Positions 54,746-63,061 of a stretch of 64,000 nucleotides of DNA are shown here, piece by piece. The notes below the pieces were generated by a model that had not been told where the DNA came from, did no database searches, and was given only the letters and a program-made list of their open reading frames with translations. The translations under genes were made by a program, and so were the position numbers. The DNA lies in assembly GCF_000968375.1 (NCBI RefSeq), contig NZ_CP009933.1, forward strand, positions 4,650,001 to 4,714,000. The letters run 5' to 3'. Origin of the DNA: Clostridium scatologenes. GTDB taxonomy: Bacteria > Bacillota > Clostridia > Clostridiales > Clostridiaceae. Numbering within the stretch: position 1 is the first letter of the stretch; each line of letters starts with the position of its first letter.

Positions 54746-56239
54746 TTGGACATTTATGAACAAAAAATTTTAAATCTAATAGCAAGTGAAACAGAAAAAT
54801 ACTTAAAATCAATCGATATAGATACTAGGAAAAAAGAATCACAATTTTTTACTTCATATGAAGTTGCAGTTAAAATGTCAAAATTAATGGATTTAAAAAA
54901 ATATAAATCTGTTAATGATGTTAAGATACTTGAACCTTCAGCAGGATTTGGAATATTAATTTATGCTGTGTCATTAATGATAACAAAAAAAACAAAAATA
55001 AACAGAATAGATTTAACTTTATTTGAAAAAGATGAAATAATATGTAGATCTCTTAATAAAATTATGGAACGAATTAAAGATTATTTAAATATTTATAAAT
55101 GTAATTTGCAATATAGAATTATTAATAAAGATTTTATTTTATTTAATAAAGATGCTTGGAATAATAATAATTTAAATGAGGTGGATAGATATGACTTAAT
55201 TGTTTCAAATCCTCCTTATAAAAAAATAAATAAAAGTGATGTTAAATCACTAATAATGAGTGATATAATTACAGACCAACCTAATTTGTATCATTTATTC
55301 ATTGCTCTCAGTTTAAAATTTCTAAAAATAAATGGTGAATATATAGCACTTACTCCAAGAAATTATCTTGTGGGAAAGTATACTATTAGACTTAGACAAT
55401 GGATATTAGAGAATTATTCCATAACTAATTTGCATTCTTTTGATAGTAGAAATTTATTTAAAGAAGTAAATCAAGAAGTTATTATTACCAAATTTTCTAA
55501 CAATAGACAAAACAAAGTTAAAGTATCATACAATTCGACAAGTAAATTTATAACTTCAATAAGAAAATTAATATTTGAAAAAGATAAATATATGATTTTG
55601 CTTCCTACAAATAAAGAATCTCTAAACATTGTTAATGTTTTTAAAAAGAAAGGTAAAAAACTTTGTGATTTAGGAATAAACTGTATTGTTGGGCCGATTG
55701 TTCAATTTAGAAATTTAGAATATTTAAGTAAAGTTAAAAATAATGAAACAAACATCCCATTTTTAATTTTATCTGATTTAAAAGATAATTCTATAATATT
55801 TAATACTAGAGAAAAAAAATATAAGTATGTCTCTAATAAAATAAGTTCAAGATTGACAGAGAATACAAATGGTGTTCTCTTAAGGAAAGTAACTGCTAAA
55901 GATGACAAAGAAATTATAGTAGGAGCAGTATTAAATAAAGATTTTTTTAATACTGATTTTATAGGATTAGATAGTAATATAATATTTTTTAAAGGAGTCG
56001 ATAGAGAAATGTCTATAGAGGAATGCTATGGACTATATGCTTTTCTTGTTTCTGATTATTTCTCTCAATATTATTTACTAATAAGTGGTACACACACAAT
56101 TAATATGTTTGAATTGAATTCAATGTATTTTCCTAGAACGAATTATTTAATAAATATAGGAAGTAAGGTTATTATCCAAAAGCAATTAAATAAAAAGCTT
56201 ATAAATGAGTTAATTAATGAATATTTATTGATTACCTAA
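54746..56239 (+). CDS. N6-adenine-type DNA methyltransferase (Eco57I/TaqI-like)
   Basis: 497 residues. SAM motif I is ILEPSAGFGILIYA near residue 57 and the catalytic motif IV is VSNPPYKK near 150. The C-terminal ~200 residues act as target recognition domain (GINCIVGPIVQFRN, GTHTINMFELNSMYFPR). I chose the TTG at 54746 because AGGTGA (54735-54740) is 5 nt upstream; the GTG at 54737 lies inside it. No separate restriction gene adjoins it. It may protect the host DNA from the DUF262/HEPN pair or be an independent methylase. Confidence 0.85.
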   Translation: MDIYEQKILNLIASETEKYLKSIDIDTRKKESQFFTSYEVAVKMSKLMDLKKYKSVNDVKILEPSAGFGILIYAVSLMITKKTKINRIDLTLFEKDEIICRSLNKIMERIKDYLNIYKCNLQYRIINKDFILFNKDAWNNNNLNEVDRYDLIVSNPPYKKINKSDVKSLIMSDIITDQPNLYHLFIALSLKFLKINGEYIALTPRNYLVGKYTIRLRQWILENYSITNLHSFDSRNLFKEVNQEVIITKFSNNRQNKVKVSYNSTSKFITSIRKLIFEKDKYMILLPTNKESLNIVNVFKKKGKKLCDLGINCIVGPIVQFRNLEYLSKVKNNETNIPFLILSDLKDNSIIFNTREKKYKYVSNKISSRLTENTNGVLLRKVTAKDDKEIIVGAVLNKDFFNTDFIGLDSNIIFFKGVDREMSIEECYGLYAFLVSDYFSQYYLLISGTHTINMFELNSMYFPRTNYLINIGSKVIIQKQLNKKLINELINEYLLIT

Positions 56240-56266
56240 GTTTTGTACAAACAAAACTTAGGTAAT
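56231..56266. terminator. Perfect 16-bp inverted repeat after the methyltransferase gene
   Basis: ATTACCTAAGTTTTGT pairs perfectly with ACAAAACTTAGGTAAT around ACAA; the stem contains the stop codon. It lacks a T-run, so it is probably a processing stem, a terminator without tail, or a recombination-related palindrome. Confidence 0.6.
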
Positions 56267-56310
56267 TAGAAATTTAAAATAAGTGATAAAATATAAGAAA
56301 AAAATTTGCT

Positions 56311-56332
56311 CAAACTTTATTTCAAATCAATA
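56311..56332. repeat. Degraded right end of the first Tn7-like element
   Basis: CAAACTTTATTTCAAATCAATA is the inverse of the left-end start, with the terminal ACA decayed. It has one clear TnsB-site copy only, so it is likely trimmed. It abuts a second left end 4 bp away. Confidence 0.65.
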
Positions 56333-56336
56333 GTGT

Positions 56337-56498
56337 TGTAGATTTTGAATAAAGTTTGAATAAAAATTCAAGAAATGAAAATACTATGGATGATATGTAT
56401 AGTATATAGGATAAGATAAATTCGGCAATAAAGTAAGCCACACATTCTCAATATTTCTGGGAATGTGTGGCTTTTTATTGTATAAAAGTTATGATTAT
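56337..56498. repeat. Second Tn7-like left end (deleted form)
   Basis: TGTAGATTTTGAATAAAGTTTG, then the same 100-plus bases as the active left end up to the ATG (terminator included), with three of four TnsB repeats missing. Confidence 0.8.
56437..56477 (+). terminator. Left-end terminator, second copy
   Basis: GCCACACATTC pairs with GAATGTGTGGC, then TTTTTATT. Same position as the terminator upstream of tnsA. Confidence 0.85.
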
Positions 56499-56671
56499 AT
56501 GGCAAAAAGAGCTAAGGTAAAGGAATAGTATTTTGAGAAAGGGCTAAATTGATTTGGATAAGGAAACCTTTAAAATAAAATAGCAAAGTTATAATTAATT
56601 CATATTTTAAGGATAATAAAAATACTAGAAAAGCAATGTTTGATTCGGGAAGCGTTTATTTTTAAGTTACT
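56499..56671 (+). pseudogene. Collapsed tnsA/tnsE relic
   Basis: The first bases ATGGCAAAAAGAG match the tnsA start. From GCTAAGGTAAAGGAAT onwards the sequence follows the start of tnsE (the matching segment begins at 51229) for about 150 bp, with in-frame stops and frameshifts. A deletion thus joined the beginning of tnsA to tnsE, removing tnsB, tnsC and tnsD. It marks an older, dead element. The following 56672-56969 has no gene I recognise. Confidence 0.75.
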
Positions 56672-56969
56672 AACTATAGGTAAAGTCCAAGAACATTTAA
56701 ACTGCCTAATGGTAAAAGCACTTGTGGTGCCTTATATACCAAAATTTAAAACAAAATGTTACGCTAGAAGATATTTTCGTGAAGCTAAAAACAGCGTGAA
56801 AAATACAAAAATTAATAAATAATAGCATAAGAGAGAAAAGATTGAGGATATTTGCTATAAATTAATTTTCAGTATTATACAATTAAGGTAAATAATTAAA
56901 AAGTATGGTAAAATACATATAATGAGTAACTTAATTCACTCATGAAAGAGTTTGTATATAGGAGGGTAA

Positions 56970-57242
56970 ATGGAAAAAATTGTAGAAAAATTAAATTCAT
57001 ATAATTTATTAAATAATATTATTTCAGGATCAACGTTTTGTTATTTATTTAATATGTTTTCAAGTATCAATTAAAACTGGTGGTAGATTAATTATGTAGG
57101 TGATTGGCATACTCATCCAAATTCTAGTACGGATATGAGTAGTGTAGATAGGAGTGCATTAGAACAATTAAAAGAAAATATTAAAAGTACAAGTTATCCA
57201 GCACATATAATGATTTTTAATAATAATAGTTTTAGTTCATAT
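56970..57242 (+). pseudogene. Broken JAB/MPN (JAMM) metalloprotease-family gene
   Basis: Starts ATG at 56970 behind GGAGGG and runs 34 codons (NNIISGSTFCYLF region) to a stop at 57072; a second stop comes at 57084. Then, in the same frame, VGDWHTHPNSSTDMSSVDRSAL follows in separate pieces: the JAMM zinc motif HTHP plus the S-x-x-D part. The middle of the domain is missing. An IS4-family element inserted two codons before the predicted original stop. JAB proteases occur in ubiquitin-like and CBASS-type defence systems; which one applied here is unknown. Confidence 0.75.
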
Positions 57243-57336
57243 CACTAGTGTTTAATTAATGGTTTAAAAATACTATTGACAATAATCCTATGTAATAAGT
57301 TTCTATTTTAACCATCAATATATAAATGAAAATAGC

Positions 57337-57394
57337 CAGCAATCTTGTTTTAATATAATTACCACTAACTATAAAAAAGCAAGAAAGGTTGCTG
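57337..57394 (+). promoter_or_regulatory. Hairpin covering the transposase ribosome binding site
   Basis: CAGCAATCTTG (57337-57347) pairs with CAAGAAAGGTTGCTG (57380-57394), with a bulge over the only SD-like AAAGG. Read-through transcripts would hide the SD, a known IS strategy; internal initiation would not. Confidence 0.55.
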
Positions 57395-57401
57395 ACTATC
57401 T

Positions 57402-58523
57402 ATGGGTAATTATATCACTATTTTTGAAAAATTATTAGATATTATTAACTGGAACGCTTTGAAAAAATCTACGTATAAGTTAGATGTTAACTATAATATA
57501 GCATCAAATCATTTAAAAACTCATCTCTACTTTCATTTAGCGAAGCTAGATAGCCTAAGAGATATTGATGATTTTATGCAATCCGACTCTAAGTTAAAGG
57601 AGTCAATAAAAAGCGTTAGCTTGGGAATGTTATCTAATTATAATAATCATATTGACTATAATGTTTACATTCCTATATTAAATGAATTAATTTCTAACAC
57701 CTTAGAGAAAATACCTGTAAGTGAGAAAATTAAAAAGTTTGGAACCATAAAACTAATAGATTCTTCAACTATAAGTATGGCTAAAACTTATTTTCAATGG
57801 GCAGAATTTCGCTCTACAAAAGCCGGAATAAAGCTTCATACAAAATTCAACTTAAACAAAGGAGTTCCAGAGCTCATAGTTGTATCTAATGCTAAACCAC
57901 ATGATAGAACTAAAATGAAGGAACTTATTACAGAAGATAACTGTATATACGTTTTTGATAAAGGCTATGTTGACTATAAAATATTTGATGAATTTAGTAG
58001 CAAAGGTATACATTTCATAACTAGATTAAAAGACAATTCAGCTATAACAGAAGTAACTAGTAATGAAATTACCTATTCAGAAACTACCTTACTAGATGAT
58101 TCTGTAAATATTATTGAAGATATTACCTGCTATCTAGGCACTAAAGACATCAATATAACAGAAAAACAATATAGAGTCATCACAGTAGTTGATTCTGAAG
58201 GTCAAGTATTAACTTTCGTAACCAATATTTTTGAATATACTAGTGAAGATATAGCATGGTTATATAAAAAACGTTGGGAAATAGAACTATTCTTCAAATG
58301 GATTAAGCAAAATTTAAAAATCAAAAGATTTATAGGGCATAGTCTTAATGCAGTTATGATGCAAGTTATTTCTGCAATAATAACATTTATCATAGTAAGA
58401 TTAATACAAGACGTAGCTAAAACAGCCTACGGCTTATTGAAAATAAAGAGATTAATAAAACATTCACTTACAAAACTAGTAGATGATAGCTTATTTTCTT
58501 GGGAGAAGTGGTTAGGTGGTTAA
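57402..58523 (+). CDS. IS4-family DDE transposase
   Basis: 373 residues with the IS4 catalytic residues: first Asp in LIDSSTIS, second in VFDKGYVDY and the YREK-type motif YKKRWEIELFFKWIK holding Glu. Length and motifs are intact, so the copy may be active. The only SD-like sequence (AAAGG) lies within a hairpin. Confidence 0.92.
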   Translation: MGNYITIFEKLLDIINWNALKKSTYKLDVNYNIASNHLKTHLYFHLAKLDSLRDIDDFMQSDSKLKESIKSVSLGMLSNYNNHIDYNVYIPILNELISNTLEKIPVSEKIKKFGTIKLIDSSTISMAKTYFQWAEFRSTKAGIKLHTKFNLNKGVPELIVVSNAKPHDRTKMKELITEDNCIYVFDKGYVDYKIFDEFSSKGIHFITRLKDNSAITEVTSNEITYSETTLLDDSVNIIEDITCYLGTKDINITEKQYRVITVVDSEGQVLTFVTNIFEYTSEDIAWLYKKRWEIELFFKWIKQNLKIKRFIGHSLNAVMMQVISAIITFIIVRLIQDVAKTAYGLLKIKRLIKHSLTKLVDDSLFSWEKWLGG

Positions 58524-58691
58524 TTGTAATCAAAAACCATATGCTTCTATACAAGCTATCGCTATGAGGGCAAGTTTGCCCTTTAGTTTAGGAATATTAT
58601 TCCATGATAGTTTAATTTAAGAATCTTACTATAAAAAATGATTATGATACAGATGTCAATTGAAATATTTTCTAAGAATTAAACACTAGTG

Positions 58692-59082
58692 AGTTCATAT
58701 ATATTATAAAGACAATATTAATATTACTTTGTTTATACAAATTATATATGTATGTTTTTATAAAATAGGAATAACAATTTATTTGTTCTATTTAATAATA
58801 TGAAAAATGTAAACTAATGAGTATTTTATGATGTTTCTTTTTTTATATTTCACATAAATCAGTACTGTAGGAACATAACCAAACAAAAATTTAAGTCGTT
58901 ATTCTATGAACTATGCTAAAGCTTCTTGGCTAAAGTCAGGAGTTTTAAACCTAAGCATGAAAATAAATGATATCTTATAGTAAGTAGGATATAAATATGG
59001 GGTAATAATGTTTACTTTACATTTTTATGTAAAGTTATAATGTATATGCTTAATTATAATTTTATATTTGGAGGGATTAGAT
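58692..59082. other. Interval between the IS and the ATPase gene
   Basis: After the 9-bp target repeat the sequence reads through the end of the broken JAB gene (two codons and TAA). An ACTTTACAT/ATGTAAAGT hairpin at 59014-59035 lies just before the ATPase SD and may be a 5' regulatory stem. A stretch near 58915-58950 faintly resembles an IS200/IS605 right end but is too short to call. Nothing else recognised. Confidence 0.45.
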
Positions 59083-60537
59083 TTGAAATTAGAAGATTAT
59101 CAATTCGGATTTGCGGATGCGGCAAAAGAATATACACTTATTCCAGAAATATTTGAAAAAGCATTTTATGATCCTAAAGGAATTGTAGATAAACTGATAA
59201 ATAAGTGGGCATTTATGTTAGTAGGTAGAAAAGGTGTTGGAAAATCAGCATTCAGTGCAAAGATCCAATCATTATCACAAGCTGAAGCAAATGGGTTATT
59301 CTCATATCAGATGCAATTAAATGATTTTGAATTTAGTACATTTGCTAAAACAAGTGTAGATAATGACGTAATAGGTACTCAAAAATATAAAAATTCATGG
59401 GAGTTTATTCTTACATTAACAATATATAAAATTATTTATAATAATCTAAAAATTAATGAAATAAATACATTTAATGAAATGGTAGAGCTTTTAAAAGACT
59501 TAGGTTTTCCGATTAATATTAATTATAAAAGAAATATAACAACTTTATCTAAGTTAAAAGTTGGAGTAAATGTAGGAGCATTTGATATTGCTTTAGAAAA
59601 TAAATTTGGAATAAAGCCAAGGTCTTTTTTAGAAAGGATATCTATATTAAATGAAAAAATGTTAAATGTATTGACTGAAATATGTTTTAATGATAGAAAA
59701 ATAATTATACTAATAGATGGAGTTGATGATATTCTTAGATTTAAAAAGAATCAATTAGAAATATTATCAAGTTTGATAAGAAGTGTAGATTATTTAAATG
59801 ATAAATTTATAAAAAATAAATTGCCGATTAAAATTATATTATTTATAAGAGAAGATATAATTTGCAGCGTTACTGATCCTGATATTAATAAAATAAAAAG
59901 AGACGGTTCTATAGTGTTATCATGGTGTAATAGGTTAGATGATTTAAAATCAATTGTAAAGCTGAGATTTAAATTGTCAGGGATACAAGAAGATAATTTA
60001 GAATCATGGTGGGAGTCAATATTTCCTAGAAGAATACGATATCGAGATTCGTGGACATTTATGCTTGAACATACATTATATAAACCAAGAGATGTATTGC
60101 AATTTTTAAAGTGCTGTCAAGAGAATTATCCAGAAAAAGAAACATTAACTTTTTCTGAAATGCAATCTGCATTAAAAATATATTCAAGGGATTATTTTAT
60201 TGAAGAAATGAAAAATGAAATTACAGGTTTTGTTAATGATGAATTGATAAATATATTGCCATCTGTATTTGGAAAAATTGGCAAAAAATCATTTAATTAT
60301 ATAGAATTAAAGGTTATAATTAATAATCAGCCTTTATCTAGACAATATGATGATTCAGATGTTAAGAGTTTGTTACAACTATTGTTTGAGTCAGGATACA
60401 TGGGACAAATTATTAAAACAGGTAAGGGTAAAGAATCAGTTATTTTCAAATATAGAAATATAACTGCAAGTATAGATTATGAACAAAAATTTATAATTCA
60501 TAGAGGATTGCATAGAGGTTTAGGTGTTAGGCTTTAA
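59083..60537 (+). CDS. P-loop ATPase, Sll1717-like family
   Basis: 484 residues. Walker A GRKGVGKSAF lies near residue 50 and Walker B IIILIDGVDDI near 214, typical of the Sll1717-type STAND-like ATPases often seen in defence islands. The C-terminal region lacks a recognised domain. The TTG at 59083 is chosen because GGAGGG (59070-59075) is 7 nt upstream; the earlier TTG at 59068 overlaps it. It lies within the older Tn7-like element, after the broken JAB gene. Confidence 0.8.
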   Translation: MKLEDYQFGFADAAKEYTLIPEIFEKAFYDPKGIVDKLINKWAFMLVGRKGVGKSAFSAKIQSLSQAEANGLFSYQMQLNDFEFSTFAKTSVDNDVIGTQKYKNSWEFILTLTIYKIIYNNLKINEINTFNEMVELLKDLGFPININYKRNITTLSKLKVGVNVGAFDIALENKFGIKPRSFLERISILNEKMLNVLTEICFNDRKIIILIDGVDDILRFKKNQLEILSSLIRSVDYLNDKFIKNKLPIKIILFIREDIICSVTDPDINKIKRDGSIVLSWCNRLDDLKSIVKLRFKLSGIQEDNLESWWESIFPRRIRYRDSWTFMLEHTLYKPRDVLQFLKCCQENYPEKETLTFSEMQSALKIYSRDYFIEEMKNEITGFVNDELINILPSVFGKIGKKSFNYIELKVIINNQPLSRQYDDSDVKSLLQLLFESGYMGQIIKTGKGKESVIFKYRNITASIDYEQKFIIHRGLHRGLGVRL

Positions 60538-60574
60538 AAAACAAGGCTCTCCGGCATAGCCTGACGAGAACCTA

Positions 60575-60600
60575 AAATGTAGCACAACTACATTTATATT
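60575..60600 (+). terminator. Terminator-like hairpin after the ATPase gene
   Basis: AAATGTAG and CTACATTT pair around CACAA; a weak T-rich tail follows. Confidence 0.6.
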
Positions 60601-60714
60601 AGCATTATATTCTCATTATATTAGAATATGCTTAATATATCAATAGTATAGACTTGTTAATTTTTTTTATACACATAGAATAATCTTAAATTGAAACAAG
60701 TACTAATTGGTTTT

Positions 60715-60862
60715 GATCAAACTTTATTATAAAAATTTTTACTTGTTTTATACATTTAAAACGTATTTTAATTAAACTTTTTTAAAAAAAATTTTTAAAT
60801 TATTTTACAGTATTAAGTTCTTTCTAAAGTTTATTTCGATCAAACTTTATTACAAACCAACA
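60715..60862. repeat. Distal Tn7-like right end
   Basis: Inverted TnsB-type sites: GATCAAACTTTATTATAAAAA at 60715 (a clear match), weaker copies near 60771 and 60833, and CAAACTTTATTACAAACC at 60841-60858, ending in CAACA. The immediate flank is TGAT and then TGTAGG. Confidence 0.75.
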
Positions 60863-60866
60863 TGAT

Positions 60867-61010
60867 TGTAGGTTTATAAAAAAGTTGAATCAAAATATTT
60901 GTTATGGATATGCTATATTTTTTAGTATGTAGTATAAATAGATTTTAATTAAATATAGGGATGTAATAGACTGCACATTCTCATTTATAATGAGAGTGTG
61001 CAGTTTTTTT
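60867..61010. repeat. Third Tn7-like left-end remnant with terminator
   Basis: Begins TGTAGGTTTATAAAAAAG after TGAT, like the active left end (TGAT-TGTAGGTTTGAAATAAAG), and stays recognisably similar to its GTAGTAT/ATTAAATA region and the terminator. No tns gene follows. Confidence 0.6.
60971..61010 (+). terminator. Terminator in the third left-end remnant
   Basis: CTGCACATTCTCATT pairs with AATGAGAGTGTGCAG, then seven T. It could alternatively be the original glmS terminator displaced by the insertions. Confidence 0.85.
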
Positions 61011-61089
61011 AAAAATGAAATGATGGTAAAATATGAAATAAATTAAATTTAATAGCCCTAAAACAAATGAAGTTACTACTTTATAATTA

Positions 61090-61905
61090 TCATTTAGTAA
61101 AATAAATTTCTGCAAAATATTCATGTTTCATATCTTTATGAAGTAATGCAAAGCAAAACTTAATATGAAGAATTGTATTTTTTAATTTAAAATGACAACA
61201 AAGCTGATGTAGGTATTTTTGTAATTCACTTTCAGTTCCACAAAAATTAATATGTCTGTAACTACCCGATATATGATGTTTTGATACTTTTCCATCATCT
61301 ACTGCATGATCAAGATATTTGTATAACTCATTCACATAAATGGTATGATTATGAACAGACAATCCAAACAATTCGCTATTTTCTATAATTGAGCTCTTAT
61401 CATCTACATGGTAAGAAATCCATTGCTCAAAAGCTTCTATTCCATTTACCTGGGTATTTTCTATATTATTAAGAAAGCTTTTAAGGTTTATCTGATAAAT
61501 AGTAATATCAATATTATTCTCTGTAGTTACTTTAGAAAAGGTGCTATCATTAGAAAAGTTTTGTATATTTTTAAGCATATCTGTCATTTCACTGGTATAT
61601 TGTTTGAGTTTAGTTAATATAGTGAGCTTCTCTTCAATAAATCGATTCTGTTCCTCCATCATAGCCAGATAAGCATCTATGCTTTCAGAATCTATCTTTT
61701 CTTTCATTTGTTCTAATGGTATCTCAAGGTATTTTCCTACTAGAATCATCTCCAATATATCAAGGTGTTCTAAGGAATAATAACGATATCCATTTTGTTC
61801 ATCGACAATTGGCTTCAATAAGTTTTTACGATCATAATATCGTAAGGTATCAAGAGATATACCGTATAAATTACTTACTTGACCAATCCTCAATAATTTT
61901 TGCAT
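61090..61905 (-). CDS. MerR-family transcriptional regulator (effector-binding type), copy A
   Basis: 271 residues. The N-terminal MerR helix-turn-helix is clear (LRIGQVSNLYGISLDTLRYYDRKNLLKP, in pieces) with NGYRYYS at the wing, then a dimerisation coiled coil and a C-terminal domain of the GyrI/BmrR size. The ATG at 61905 (SD GGAGG at 61911-61915) is preferred; a frame reaching 61947 would begin inside an operator dyad. It is divergent from a second MerR gene. Effector unknown. Confidence 0.88.
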   Translation of the reverse strand: MQKLLRIGQVSNLYGISLDTLRYYDRKNLLKPIVDEQNGYRYYSLEHLDILEMILVGKYLEIPLEQMKEKIDSESIDAYLAMMEEQNRFIEEKLTILTKLKQYTSEMTDMLKNIQNFSNDSTFSKVTTENNIDITIYQINLKSFLNNIENTQVNGIEAFEQWISYHVDDKSSIIENSELFGLSVHNHTIYVNELYKYLDHAVDDGKVSKHHISGSYRHINFCGTESELQKYLHQLCCHFKLKNTILHIKFCFALLHKDMKHEYFAEIYFTK

Positions 61906-61927
61906 AATTACCTCCAAAAACAAGTTC

Positions 61928-61958
61928 TTTACTCTTGAGTTACTCAAGGTTTTATCAT
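61928..61958 (+). promoter_or_regulatory. MerR-type promoter/operator between divergent regulators
   Basis: TTTACT (61928-61933) and TATCAT (61953-61958) are 19 bp apart, with a perfect dyad CTTGAGT-T-ACTCAAG (61934-61948) in the spacer. Elongated 19-bp spacers with a central dyad are the signature of MerR-controlled promoters. It may drive copy B. Confidence 0.6.
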
Positions 61959-62028
61959 GAGTATAACACCAAATGGAAATGTTAGCTATGATGAGGTTTT
62001 TTTAATTTAATAAAATTAAATCGTCAAA

Positions 62029-62053
62029 AAACCTTATTGCAACAATAAGGTTT
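62029..62053. promoter_or_regulatory. Perfect inverted repeat upstream of the second MerR gene
   Basis: AAACCTTATTG and CAATAAGGTTT pair around CAA. ATAAGGTTT also occurs in the MerR-type promoter at 63078, so this could be a shared operator rather than a terminator. Confidence 0.45.
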
Positions 62054-62131
62054 AAAATTTTAAGTTGAAGTAAATACTATTTTGAGATAAACTAATATTT
62101 GATGTTATGATTTATATAAGGGGTTACTATA

Positions 62132-62932
62132 ATGAAAAAATACTATACCATTGGAGAAACAGCGAAACTACTTGGTGTTACTACACAAACGTTACGTCAT
62201 TATGAAAAAATAGGAATTCTTGAGCCTAGTTATATATGTGATGAAAACGGATACAGATATTACGAATTTAATCAATTTCATATAATTGATCGTATAAAAT
62301 ATCTACAATATTTAGGCTTATCATTAGTTGAGATTGGCAGTATAATAAAAAAAGGAACAGTGGAAGGTCTGCTTCCAGCATTGGAACAACAGTGGCAGAC
62401 TGCTAATCAAGAATTAGAAACCATTCGTGCAAGGATTAAAGATATAGAATGGTATATTGACTACTTTACTTATTTGAGTAAAATGGATGTATCAAAGGTA
62501 TTGTATCGTATGCATATGGAAACAAGACATTTAATTTATGTACCTTGTTATGATTATGATGAATTGGCAGACATGGAAATTAGGATAGCTAAAGTACGTA
62601 GTCGTCCTGAACTTCATCAATTGTCTTATCGACGTCAATATGGATATGAATTAACAACTTCAGGTTTGTTTCAGAGCAAGTTTGAACCTAAAACATACTT
62701 TATTTATATTAAGGATAGACCCAAGTTTTTTACACCTTTTTATAAGGAACTTCCAGCAGGAGAGTATTTATGTTTTCGTACTAAGTTATTGCATGAAAAG
62801 TGGGATACCACAATTTTAAAAAAGTACTTTAATTCTATTCCTAAACCATCTACCATTGTTGCATTGGAATTTGAGGACAATTTAGTTGAATACATGAATA
62901 CGGATTATGAAGTTCAAATTTTGATAGAATAG
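62132..62932 (+). CDS. MerR-family transcriptional regulator (effector-binding type), copy B
   Basis: 266 residues. MerR N-terminus (YYTIGETAKLLGVTTQ, LRHYEKIGILEP), the wing NGYRYYEF, then a coiled coil and a C-terminal GyrI-like region with YEVQILIE at the end. SD AGGGG lies upstream. It is the likely controller of the downstream PLP enzyme gene, whose promoter has a MerR-type spacer. A terminator follows. Confidence 0.88.
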   Translation: MKKYYTIGETAKLLGVTTQTLRHYEKIGILEPSYICDENGYRYYEFNQFHIIDRIKYLQYLGLSLVEIGSIIKKGTVEGLLPALEQQWQTANQELETIRARIKDIEWYIDYFTYLSKMDVSKVLYRMHMETRHLIYVPCYDYDELADMEIRIAKVRSRPELHQLSYRRQYGYELTTSGLFQSKFEPKTYFIYIKDRPKFFTPFYKELPAGEYLCFRTKLLHEKWDTTILKKYFNSIPKPSTIVALEFEDNLVEYMNTDYEVQILIE

Positions 62933-62974
62933 GCTGTTTTTTTAAGTTTAGTGGCATTTTAATAGTTATAAAAT

Positions 62975-63026
62975 TAACAGGAGATGTTGTATTCTGTACA
63001 GAAATACATATCTTCTGTTATTTTTA
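62975..63026 (+). terminator. Terminator after MerR copy B
   Basis: TAACAGGAGAT pairs with ATCTTCTGTTA with an inner GTATT/AATAC pairing, followed by T residues. Confidence 0.75.
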
Positions 63027-63061
63027 TGATTATTTATTTTTGTTGTGGCTTAAAATTATTC

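Larger units (their letters stand above)
57243..58691 (+). mobile_element. IS4-family insertion sequence
   Basis: 1449 bp bounded by perfect 15-bp inverted repeats CACTAGTGTTTAATT (57243-57257 and complement at 58677-58691) and 9-bp direct repeats AGTTCATAT (57234-57242 and 58692-58700). It carries one transposase gene. An AGGGCAA/TTGCCCT hairpin at 58567-58582 may terminate it. Confidence 0.92.
44391..60862. mobile_element. Tn7-like composite island at attTn7 downstream of glmS
   Basis: Begins with TGTAGG 24 bp after the glmS stop codon, preceded by CTGAT, and ends at a right end (...CAAACCAACA) followed by TGAT. Between are tnsA, tnsB, tnsC, tnsD, a tnsE-like gene, cargo, an internal right-end/left-end junction near 56311-56337 and older cargo. 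The internal junction shows that two elements are stacked. The active copy may span only 44391-56332, or use the distal right end. Confidence 0.85.

Noticed and set aside
56640..56822. 60-codon open frame in the relic zone
   Set aside because: Begins inside the tnsE-like relic, has no SD and no recognisable motif; it overlaps decayed sequence.
58915..58950. IS200/IS605 right-end remnant
   Set aside because: Only a short, vague resemblance with no TnpB or TnpA sequence nearby.
60867..61010. Reading this segment solely as the native glmS terminator
   Set aside because: Possible for the hairpin, but the preceding 100 bp also follow the transposon left end (TGTAGGTTT and the GTAGTAT region), so I list it as a remnant with lower confidence.
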